Position numbers and translations under genes: made by a program. 20,489 bases of DNA from Pseudomonadota bacterium (GTDB lineage: Bacteria > Pseudomonadota > Gammaproteobacteria > Halothiobacillales > Halothiobacillaceae), in assembly GCA_021795795.1 (NCBI GenBank), contig JAJYPA010000095.1, positions 1 through 20,489 of the forward strand, read 5' to 3'. Below the pieces are notes generated by a model that was given only the letters and a program-made list of their open reading frames with translations, searched no databases and was not told the origin of the DNA. This document shows positions 14,730 through 20,489 of this stretch, piece by piece (the first letter of the stretch is position 1; every line of letters begins with the position of its first letter).

Positions 14730-14809
14730 CTTTAATTTGTGCCTGAATGCCCTGTCCAGGCGCGTAGTGGCGTGCTGATACTGCGCCCTGACTGTGCCCG
14801 CGTACGATC

Positions 14810-14825
14810 TGGCATACATCCTGCT
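14810..14825 (+). promoter_or_regulatory. Candidate sigma-54 promoter of the feo operon
   Basis: TGGCATACATCCTGCT has exact GG-N10-GC spacing and matches the consensus TGGCAC-N5-TTGCW except at two less critical places. It shares the TGGCAT start with the nifB promoter. It lies about 115 bases before the first feoA start. I saw no clear Fur box in this stretch. Confidence 0.65.
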
Positions 14826-14938
14826 GATGTGGTTTTGGGCGGGCTAGGTTTCACTTCGGGAAAGCAGGTTCCATCTGTTTCGTTGAATCCGGAGAGCGAA
14901 CCTTCCCAGCGGAAGACTTCATACGCGAGGTGATCATC

Positions 14939-15304
14939 ATGGCATTCTGGTTTGGCTTATCGTCCCGATCAATGGAAGAAACGAGCGCTACTGCACCATC
15001 TCGTACCAATGAGCGGCCAGCGACGTCGCGACCTTCCAGCGTAATCGAGACGGCAGAAAGGCGTACATCCGGCTTCGCCATCGGGTTGGCTGCCCCGGGT
15101 GCCCGTGTTTGCGTGACGGCGCTGAAAAGTGCCGCGCCGTCTCTAGAAAAACGTCTGGAGGCGATGGGCATCCGCGTGGGCACCGCACTTGAGGTGCTCC
15201 AACACGAGGGCGGCTCAGTCATCGTTCGGATCGGCACGACCCGATTAGCTCTCGGTGCGTCGATGGCGCACCGGGTGCATGTCGAACCGCTTGGCCTGCA
15301 TTGA
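14939..15304 (+). CDS. feoA: FeoA-domain protein with N-terminal extension
   Basis: The 121-residue product has a FeoA SH3-like domain in the second half (about residues 48-121: LAAPGARVCVTAL, LEKRLEAMGIRVGTALEVLQHEGGSVIVRIGTTRLALGASMAHRVHV). A polar Ser/Thr/Arg-rich extension of about 45 residues precedes it, which is unusual for FeoA (normally 75-85 residues). FeoA is a small cytoplasmic partner of the Fe(II) transporter FeoB. The frame also opens with GTG at 14930, but the GAGG at 14927-14930 serves the ATG at 14939 better. A second FeoA gene follows 7 bases later. Confidence 0.88.
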   Translation: MAFWFGLSSRSMEETSATAPSRTNERPATSRPSSVIETAERRTSGFAIGLAAPGARVCVTALKSAAPSLEKRLEAMGIRVGTALEVLQHEGGSVIVRIGTTRLALGASMAHRVHVEPLGLH

Positions 15305-15311
15305 GGCGCTC

Positions 15312-15554
15312 ATGATGGACGATATTCACCTGACCATGCTGAAACCCAATGAACGCGGTATCGTGCGCGGATTTGCGCCAGGCGATGCCCACTATCGCCG
15401 TCGTTTGATGGCAATGGGTCTTACGCCGGGAACGCCTTTTACCGTAACGCGCCTCGCGCCACTGGGCGATCCGATCCAGATTGAAGTGCGTCATTCGGCA
15501 CTGACCCTGCGTAAGGACGAGGCGATGATGTTGCGGATCGATCGTCTCGTTTGA
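15312..15554 (+). CDS. feoA: Second FeoA protein
   Basis: The 80-residue product MMDDIHLTMLKPNERGIVRGF...YRRRLMAMGLTPGTPFTVTRLAPLGDPIQIEVRHSALTLRKDEAMMLRI is a complete FeoA of normal length, including the MGLTPG turn. It is closer to standard FeoA than the protein before it. The start is ATG at 15312 or 15315; GAGG at 15303-15306 suits either. The frame is open back to 15255, but that would overlap the first feoA. Tandem FeoA proteins before FeoB are seen in several bacteria; whether they act as a pair is not known. Confidence 0.93.
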   Translation: MMDDIHLTMLKPNERGIVRGFAPGDAHYRRRLMAMGLTPGTPFTVTRLAPLGDPIQIEVRHSALTLRKDEAMMLRIDRLV

Positions 15555-15592
15555 GTATGCCAAATCTGGTGGTCGAACCATCGACTAGTGCC

Positions 15593-15627
15593 GGGAGCGT
15601 ATTGTGCACGGCGTATCAATCGCTCCC
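15593..15627 (+). other. Hairpin in the feoA-feoB gap
   Basis: GGGAGCG-(T)-ATTG pairs with CAAT-CGCTCCC around a 12-base loop, an 11-pair stem with one bulged T. It lies in the 110-base gap between the second feoA and feoB and has no T tract. An mRNA processing or translation-control structure is possible. Confidence 0.45.
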
Positions 15628-15664
15628 ATCCATCACAACGTACTCGTCGTTAGGAACCTGAGTT

Positions 15665-18016
15665 ATGGCAACGTTTACAGTCGGTATGATTGGCAACCCT
15701 AACTGTGGCAAAACGACACTATTCAATGCCTTGACGGGATTGAAACAAAAGGTCGGCAACTGGCCGGGCGTAACGGTCGAGCGGAAAACGGGTGCGTTTG
15801 AAATCGACGGCAACACGATCGAACTCGTGGACCTGCCAGGCACCTATTCGCTCGACGCCTCATCGGGCGCATCCCTCGATGAGATCGTGGCTCGCGAATT
15901 TGCCCTGTCTCGTGAAGCGGACGTCATCGTCAACATCGTCGACGCCAGCAACCTCGAACGGAATTTGTACCTTACCGCTCAGTTGATGGAAATGCGGGTG
16001 CCACTGATTCTGGCCGTCAATATGCTTGATCTGGCCGAAGAAGCGGGTATTTTCGTTGATTTTGTCGAGATGGAGCGCCGTATGGGTTGCCCGGTAGTGC
16101 CGGTCACCGCAACCCGTAAACAAGGATTGGATGAACTCAAGCGCCGACTGCTCGAACGCGCCCGGCATGCCGATGAACCAGGCATCAAGATTGAATATCC
16201 GCCCTTGCTGGAAACAGCGCTGCGCAACCTGATGCCCATGCTGGAACCCGTGGCACAGCATCATCGGATCGACGCGCGTTGGTTCGGGGTCAAGTTGCTG
16301 GAACAGGACGGTCAAGCCTGCTCCTTCGCAGATGAATCCTTGCTGGAGGCTGTTGCGCAGGAGCAGGAAAAGATCCGTATTCACCTGGATGAGGAAGCCG
16401 ATGTCTTTATCGCCGATGCGCGGTACACCTTCATCTACAGCGTCATGCACGCCAGTGTGAAACGACGCGGTCAGCTTCGACGCTCTCTCACCGATCGTAT
16501 CGACGCGGTGGTACTGAACCGGTTTCTTGGTATCCCCATCTTCCTTTTCGTGATGTATCTGCTGTTCGTGATGAGTTTCAATGGCGGTGGTATCTTTTCG
16601 GATTTCTTTGAGCAGACCGCTCAGGCAATCTTTGTCGATGGCGTGGGCAGCCTGCTTCAGGCCCTAAGCGCACCCGACTGGTTGATCGCTTTGCTTTCGA
16701 CGTCGGTGGGTGGCGCAATCCAGCTGGTGGCTGCTTTTATCGCCCCGATCGGCATGACCTTCCTGTTTCTGTCGATTCTGGAAGATTCAGGCTATATGGC
16801 GCGGGCCGCCTTCGTCATGGATCGTTTCATGCGCAAGATCGGCCTGCCGGGCAAAGCCTTCGTGCCGATGATCGTCGGCTTTGGTTGTAATGTGCCTGCC
16901 GTGATGGCGACGCGCACGCTGGAAGATCCACGTGAACGGCTGATCTCGGCCTTGATGCAGCCGTTCATGTCGTGCAGCGCCCGCCTTGTGATCTATATGG
17001 CTTTTGTGGCCGTATTTTTCCGCGAGCACGGTGGTGAGGTCGTCTTCGGCCTGTACCTGTTGGGTATCGTATTGGCGATCCTGACAGCGCTACTGCTGAA
17101 GCGAACCGTGCTGCGCGGTGAGGCGACCCATTTCGTCATGGAGCTGCCGACTTATCACATCCCCACGCTGAAGGGGCTCATGCTGGCGACGTGGGAACGC
17201 CTGTCTGTCTTCATCCTGAGGGTGGGAAAGGTGATTATCGTCGCCTCGATGGTGGTGACCCTGATGTCCAGTTTCAGCCCGACCGGGCGACCAGTTGCGG
17301 CCGGTGATATTGAGGATTCGATTCTAGGTAAGGTGGGTAAGGTCGTCACCCCGCTATTCCATCCCATGGGGATCACCGACGAGAATTGGCCAGCCGCTGT
17401 CGGCCTGTTCTCAGGCGTGGTGGCCAAGGAGGTCGTCATGGGCACGATGAACGGCGTGTATAGCCGCATGGATGCCGCCGATCTGGCTGCTGCCCGCGAG
17501 AGCAAGTCTGAGGACGCAATGCCTTCGTTCAATATTTGGCACAGTCTGGCGGCTGCGGTCGCCACGATTCCCGCCAATGCCGAAACCTTCGCCCATGGGT
17601 TCTTCGATCCCTTGGGCTTTAGTGCGGTAGAGCAGGCACAAACCAGTAATCTTCAGCAGATTGCAGAGCAGCAAAGCCTCGACACAACCACGCTATCGCG
17701 TATGGCTTCACTGTTCAGCGTGCCTGCGGCAATTGCCTATCTGATCTTCGTGTTGCTCTATATTCCCTGTGTCAGCACCATGGCGGCCATCTACCGGGAA
17801 ACCCGCAGTCGGGCCTGGAGTGCATTTTCGGTGGCATGGGGCATTGGTCTCGCCTACGGGCTGGCCGTGGCGTTCTACCAGACGGCCACTTACGCAGCCC
17901 ACCCCATGGGTACCGTGACCTGGCTTATTATTCTGGCAACGGTTCTGCTGCTTGTGATCGGCCTGCTCAACCGTCATGGTTCCGACGCAGTGGCAAGACA
18001 GCCGATGGCTTCCTGA
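15665..18016 (+). CDS. feoB: FeoB ferrous-iron transporter
   Basis: This inner-membrane Fe(II) transporter has 783 residues. The N-terminal G domain has G1 GNPNCGKT (10-17), the T37 region GNWPGVTVERKTG, G3 DLPG (56-59) and G4 NMLD (119-122), with a G5-like VTATRKQG near 146. After a helical spacer, the membrane part starts near residue 287 (FLGIPIFLFVMYLLFVMSF). It has the Gate motifs with the conserved Cys: GYMARAAFVMDRF, PMIVGFGCNVPAVMATRTL and QPFMSCSARLVIYM. The C-terminal helices end near residue 775. The length is normal for the family. AGGA at 15652 serves the ATG. In this context it likely feeds iron to nitrogenase assembly. No feoC is visible downstream. Confidence 0.98.
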   Translation: MATFTVGMIGNPNCGKTTLFNALTGLKQKVGNWPGVTVERKTGAFEIDGNTIELVDLPGTYSLDASSGASLDEIVAREFALSREADVIVNIVDASNLERNLYLTAQLMEMRVPLILAVNMLDLAEEAGIFVDFVEMERRMGCPVVPVTATRKQGLDELKRRLLERARHADEPGIKIEYPPLLETALRNLMPMLEPVAQHHRIDARWFGVKLLEQDGQACSFADESLLEAVAQEQEKIRIHLDEEADVFIADARYTFIYSVMHASVKRRGQLRRSLTDRIDAVVLNRFLGIPIFLFVMYLLFVMSFNGGGIFSDFFEQTAQAIFVDGVGSLLQALSAPDWLIALLSTSVGGAIQLVAAFIAPIGMTFLFLSILEDSGYMARAAFVMDRFMRKIGLPGKAFVPMIVGFGCNVPAVMATRTLEDPRERLISALMQPFMSCSARLVIYMAFVAVFFREHGGEVVFGLYLLGIVLAILTALLLKRTVLRGEATHFVMELPTYHIPTLKGLMLATWERLSVFILRVGKVIIVASMVVTLMSSFSPTGRPVAAGDIEDSILGKVGKVVTPLFHPMGITDENWPAAVGLFSGVVAKEVVMGTMNGVYSRMDAADLAAARESKSEDAMPSFNIWHSLAAAVATIPANAETFAHGFFDPLGFSAVEQAQTSNLQQIAEQQSLDTTTLSRMASLFSVPAAIAYLIFVLLYIPCVSTMAAIYRETRSRAWSAFSVAWGIGLAYGLAVAFYQTATYAAHPMGTVTWLIILATVLLLVIGLLNRHGSDAVARQPMAS

Positions 18017-18064
18017 GATTCTACCGCACGATCTCAAGCGACAATATCATCCATCATGAACGGT

Positions 18065-18086
18065 ATCCGCCCGAGGTGTGGCGGAT
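18065..18086 (+). terminator. Candidate terminator after feoB
   Basis: ATCCGCC (18065-18071) pairs with GGCGGAT (18080-18086) around an 8-base loop and is followed by GTTT. It lies 49 bases after the feoB stop. The T tract is short, so confidence is limited. Confidence 0.45.
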
Positions 18087-18204
18087 GTTTCCGGCATCAA
18101 GTACCCTCGCTGGAAGTACCTTCTGGCCCGAACATTTCTACTGAGCCCGATTCTCAAGCCGGCCGACTCAGCGGATCGCACTCATAATTAGAGAGGCACC
18201 GTTC

Positions 18205-19479
18205 ATGTTATTTAATTCTTTTAATTTGAGATTCCTTAAGTTGCCACGCCACCTGCTGGGTGTTGCCATCTCATTGTTTCTATGTCCTGTTCCTGCCGCC
18301 CATGCTACAAATGGCATGGATTTGGATGGTTATGGTGCTATTGCGGCAGGGATGGGGGGCGCGTCTTTTGCTATCGATAACGGTAACGCAGGCATGATGA
18401 ACAACCCCGCTACTTTGGGGTTGCGTCCAGAAGGGACAACCATCGGTCTGGGGATGACAGTGTTAATGCCTCGTATCAGTGAGACGGTTCCAACCTCGAC
18501 TGGCAATGCGGTTGTTGATTCCAGCGGTACACGTTATTTGATGCCGAATTTCTCCGTTGTTCAGAAAACAGGGCGGTATACCTACGGGATGGGTATTTAT
18601 CCTCAAGGCGGGATGGGGTCTGAGTGGGGAAATGAACTTTCCGGCGGTATGAATCTGGAGCAGCGGTCGGAAATCGGATTTGGTCGGGTGATGTTGCCTT
18701 TGGCCGTCAATGTCACCGATTCATTGACGCTGGCGGCCCAGCTTGAATATGCCTGGGCGAGTCTGGATCTGAAGATGATCAACCCCATGACGGGTGAGTA
18801 CTACAGTTTCAGTGACCATAGTGCCTATACCGGTCAGGCAACGGGTTCAGGTTTTGCGTTTTCCCTAGGGGCGCACTACCAAGTCACCCCTCTTTGGTCG
18901 GTAGGTGCCAGCTACCACAGCCAGACGCATTTGAATGACATGAAAGCCGAGGGATATCTGAATACCCCGAACAACCCGGCGGATTATCGCGTGGTCAATG
19001 CTCAATGGCCGGAAACCTACGGTGTGGGTGCAGCGTTCCAGGCATCACCTCGTTTAAAACTTGTAGCGGACATCAAGCGAATACGCTGGTCCCAAACGCT
19101 GAACAGCTTTCAACTGGAAGTGAACGGCCAACCCGCATTTGGAATCCATGGCGCGCCGCAAAACTGGCAAGATCAAACGGTTTATATGCTGGGTGGTGAA
19201 TATCAACTCACGCCGGATCTGAGTTTGCGAGTGGGAGTTAACCAAGCCAGAAACCCCGTGCCGGACAATACGTTGAATCCGTTGGCTCCGGCCATCATCA
19301 AGTCACAGTACACGTTGGGCTTGGGTTGGAAAATAACACCTTCCCATCAAATCGATGCTTCTGTGGCCTATGCGCCGGAGGTTGTTCAAACCAACCCGAA
19401 TATGTTTGGTCCGGGGATAGCGGGCACGGTTACTCATCGGCAAGTAACTGCTCACCTTGATTATCAATTCCGCTTTTAG
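18205..19479 (+). CDS. FadL/OmpP1-family outer-membrane transporter
   Basis: The 424-residue product has a signal peptide (LPRHLLGVAISLFLCPVPAAHA, cut before TNGMDLDG near residue 36). The mature N-terminus TNGMDLDGYGAIAAGMGGASFA and NAGMMNNPATLGL is the FadL/OmpP1/TodX hatch signature. Many alternating beta strands follow, and the protein ends in QFRF with a terminal Phe, as outer-membrane barrels do. These proteins pass hydrophobic compounds such as long-chain fatty acids or aromatics across the outer membrane. A GAGAGG site lies 9 bases before the ATG. It stands 188 bases after feoB with a possible terminator between, so it is likely a separate transcription unit. Its link to nitrogen fixation or iron is unclear. 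Confidence 0.92.
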   Translation: MLFNSFNLRFLKLPRHLLGVAISLFLCPVPAAHATNGMDLDGYGAIAAGMGGASFAIDNGNAGMMNNPATLGLRPEGTTIGLGMTVLMPRISETVPTSTGNAVVDSSGTRYLMPNFSVVQKTGRYTYGMGIYPQGGMGSEWGNELSGGMNLEQRSEIGFGRVMLPLAVNVTDSLTLAAQLEYAWASLDLKMINPMTGEYYSFSDHSAYTGQATGSGFAFSLGAHYQVTPLWSVGASYHSQTHLNDMKAEGYLNTPNNPADYRVVNAQWPETYGVGAAFQASPRLKLVADIKRIRWSQTLNSFQLEVNGQPAFGIHGAPQNWQDQTVYMLGGEYQLTPDLSLRVGVNQARNPVPDNTLNPLAPAIIKSQYTLGLGWKITPSHQIDASVAYAPEVVQTNPNMFGPGIAGTVTHRQVTAHLDYQFRF

Positions 19480-19633
19480 CGATGGGGATAATTTTGCATT
19501 TGAAAATCTTCAAACTGAAGAGCGGACGATGTTCCAAACATAGCTGGCGATGGGTCCCAGTGTCGGGAAATTTGTCGGCCTCCCCAGAATGGGGTACTTA
19601 AATCAGACAGGGGGCGTCAAGGAACCGCCCAGT

Positions 19634-19689
19634 GATAGTCAGTCATAGATAGTCAGTCATAGATAGTCAGTCATAGATAGTCAGTCATA
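19634..19689. repeat. Tandem repeat, 4 copies of 14 bases
   Basis: The unit GATAGTCAGTCATA is repeated exactly four times without any mismatch. There are no spacers, so it is not a CRISPR. Exact identity suggests recent slippage expansion. Confidence 0.95.
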
Positions 19690-19767
19690 CAATGGAAGCG
19701 GCGTTTTCTCCATGGTCGTCAACATTGATGCGATGACCTTTCTCTCATACAGATTCAGCACACACTC

Positions 19768-19926
19768 TTATTCTTTGTCTGGGCCAACCAAAGCTAATGA
19801 TTCATTCCAGAACCGCTAGAGCTCTCTGATGAGACCATCAGTGATTTCGCGCTCGGTTAGATCATATTCATTCATTGCCTTCTCATATTCTTTGCTGACT
19901 AGAGTAATGATCTTGTCCAGCCTATT
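19768..19926 (-). pseudogene. Broken short ORF of unknown origin
   Basis: One minus-strand frame reads RLDKIITLVSKEYEKAMNEY, then DLTEREITDGLIREL, an amber TAG (19816-19818), then RFWNESLALVGPDKE and a TAA stop at 19768. The amino-acid make-up looks like a real helical protein. The frame has a TAA immediately upstream and no start codon nearby, so it is probably a decayed 3' fragment. I do not recognise the family. Confidence 0.35.
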
Positions 19927-20175
19927 TTAAAGGATGGTAATAAAGAAGATTCGACGTAGGTGTAACCAGACGGTCGAGCAGCGTATTGGGCCGAGAAGCT
20001 GAGGAGGGGTCTCGTTCTTATAGGTAATTGCGAAGGAGACACAAGCAGACGTTGGTGTAGAGAGATATTTCCGCTTTGTGCCCGACCGGTGCAGATCATG
20101 ACTACTGCTATGCTCATAGCGAATCTGAATCGCCCAGAGACTTGAGTAAGCTTCAACTCTTGAAAGAATGTAGCC

Positions 20176-20363
20176 ATGAAAACAAAAACAACAACCCCAT
20201 TTTCTCAGTAAGTTCGGGAACGAGCAGTTCGTCTGATTCAAGAGCATCGGGGTGAATATCCCTTGCTTTGGGCGACCATTGAATCGATAGATCCGAAGAT
20301 CAGTTATCCTTCATCGACGCTGATCGAGCAAGAAGTATGGGTCAAACGAGCTGAAGCGAACAC
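20176..20363 (+). pseudogene. IS3-family orfA remnant, with nonsense codon and truncated
   Basis: The frame from ATG 20176 reads MKTKTTTPFSQ, TAA (20209-20211), [20 protein letters not shown] and [10 protein letters not shown]. This is the N-terminus of an IS3-family OrfA, where the TAA replaces the usual Glu codon before VRERAVRL. After KI the expected Cys-x-x-TL-x-x-WVKRAE segment is scrambled ([18 protein letters not shown]). The gene then stops where the IS256-type end begins near 20364. It is a dead fragment cut by a later insertion. Confidence 0.8.
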
Positions 20364-20387
20364 GAGGGTGTCAAATAATCTGTGTAA
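20364..20387. mobile_element. Probable terminal end of an IS256-family element
   Basis: GAGGGTGTCAAATAATCTGTG (20364-20384 region) resembles the terminal inverted repeats of IS256-family elements. It lies just outside the transposase stop at 20394, and the IS3 orfA homology ends at the same place. The other end is outside the window, so neither the inverted repeat nor a target duplication can be checked. Confidence 0.5.
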
Positions 20388-20393
20388 CTGAGT

Positions 20394-20489
20394 TCAGTCA
20401 GGCACCCGGTCACCGTACAGAATGACGAACTGATTGAGTGCCGCTTTCCAGTCCCTAATGGGACGAGTCCATTTTCTGGCCACGTTCTT
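20394..20489 (-). CDS. IS256-family transposase, C-terminal end (partial)
   Basis: The minus strand entering from the right edge reads KNVARKWTRPIRDWKAALNQ, then FVILYGDRVPD and a TGA stop at 20394-20396. The W-T-x-P-(I/V)-R-x-W-x-x-ALNQ-(F) pattern is the conserved C-terminus of IS256-family (Mutator-like) DDE transposases. Only 31 residues are inside the window, so whether the element is intact cannot be said. Confidence 0.8.
   Translation of the reverse strand, partial: KNVARKWTRPIRDWKAALNQFVILYGDRVPD

Larger units (their letters stand above)
14225..14938. other. Divergent control region between fix and feo, no convincing gene
   Basis: About 700 bases separate fixA and feoA. Open frames of up to about 115 codons exist on the plus strand (14202-14552, 14440-14778), but they overlap, show no recognisable domain, lack good ribosome sites and cover the regulatory sites. 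I see two sigma-54 promoters in opposite directions, two exact TGT-N10-ACA sites, one degenerate copy, an IHF-like site and a long inverted repeat, each listed separately. The length is more than two such promoters need. Confidence 0.6.
19480..20175. other. Gene-poor, more AT-rich debris region
   Basis: After the FadL-type gene I see no intact gene up to the IS3-family remnant. By eye the base composition is clearly less GC-rich than the nif/fix/feo block. It holds a weak hairpin (TTTGAA-aatc-TTCAAA, 19499-19514), a four-copy tandem repeat and a broken minus-strand frame at 19768-19926. Minus-strand frames at 19899-20177 and 19927-20247 have no recognisable features. Confidence 0.6.

Noticed and set aside
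14202..14778. Two plus-strand open frames (about 115 codons) between fixA and feoA
   Set aside because: They overlap each other and the sigma-54, IHF and NifA elements, and show no domain or convincing ribosome site.
15581..15605. Possible sigma-54 promoter before feoB (GG-AGCGTATTGT-GC)
   Set aside because: Only the GG/GC spacing and a few bases fit, and the segment is better explained as part of the hairpin at 15593-15627.
18017..18204. feoC gene after feoB
   Set aside because: No frame with a FeoC-like winged-helix or cysteine motif is seen in the gap before the FadL-type gene.
19634..19689. Possible CRISPR array
   Set aside because: The 14-base units abut directly without spacers and no cas gene is present.
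19899..20247. Minus-strand frames of 92 and 106 codons
   Set aside because: They overlap the start of the IS3-family remnant, have no recognisable domain and lie in decayed DNA.

Overview
This window is the accessory part of a nitrogen-fixation (nif/fix) locus from a GC-rich proteobacterial diazotroph, joined to a ferrous-iron uptake operon and bounded at both ends by insertion-sequence debris. NifB carries a C-terminal NifX-like domain. It is followed by FdxN, a HesB/IscA-type protein, a 4Fe-4S leucine-rich-variant protein and NifZ, and the promoters are of the sigma-54/NifA type. This set fits a gamma-proteobacterial or Acidithiobacillus-like free-living diazotroph. The genus cannot be fixed from the sequence alone, and nifHDK, nifENX, nifU, nifV and nifA are not in the window.

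Layout. (1) 1-921, minus strand: an internally deleted IS66-family transposase remnant running off the left edge. (2) 1078-8229, plus strand: a NifA site, an IHF-like site and a sigma-54 promoter, then a tightly packed operon: nifB, fdxN, hesB/iscA-like, a TPR-like gene, the 4Fe-4S LRV gene, nifZ, a second nifZ-like gene, nifS, nifT, a small unknown gene, and a DegT/AHBA-fold gene. Most junctions are short overlaps. (3) 8230-8416: two back-to-back hairpins. (4) 8417-9778, plus strand: a plant-type [2Fe-2S] ferredoxin and a SIR2-like protein. (5) 9834-14224, minus strand: fixA, fixB, fixC, fixX, a thioredoxin-like [2Fe-2S] ferredoxin and a second TPR-like gene paralogous to the one in the nifB operon, driven by another NifA/IHF-like/sigma-54 promoter. 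(6) 14225-14938: a divergent control region of about 700 bases with no convincing gene. It also holds a candidate NifA site and a sigma-54 promoter facing feo. (7) 14939-18016, plus strand: feoA, a second feoA and feoB. (8) 18205-19479, plus strand: a FadL-type outer-membrane protein. (9) 19480-20489: gene-poor, more AT-rich debris with a 4 x 14-base tandem repeat, a broken ORF, a broken IS3-family orfA and the 3' end of an IS256-family transposase running off the right edge.

How the parts may work together. NifB builds the iron-sulfur core of FeMo-co using sulfur from NifS and clusters handled by the HesB-like protein. NifZ and NifT are nitrogenase maturation accessories. FixABCX (electron bifurcation) and several small ferredoxins would supply low-potential electrons. 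FeoAB would supply Fe(II) for the heavy iron demand. The most interesting points are the apparent NifA/sigma-54 control of feo, a DegT-family protein lacking the PLP-binding lysine, a SIR2-like protein inside a nif locus, and a pair of paralogous TPR-like proteins, one in the nif operon and one in the fix operon.
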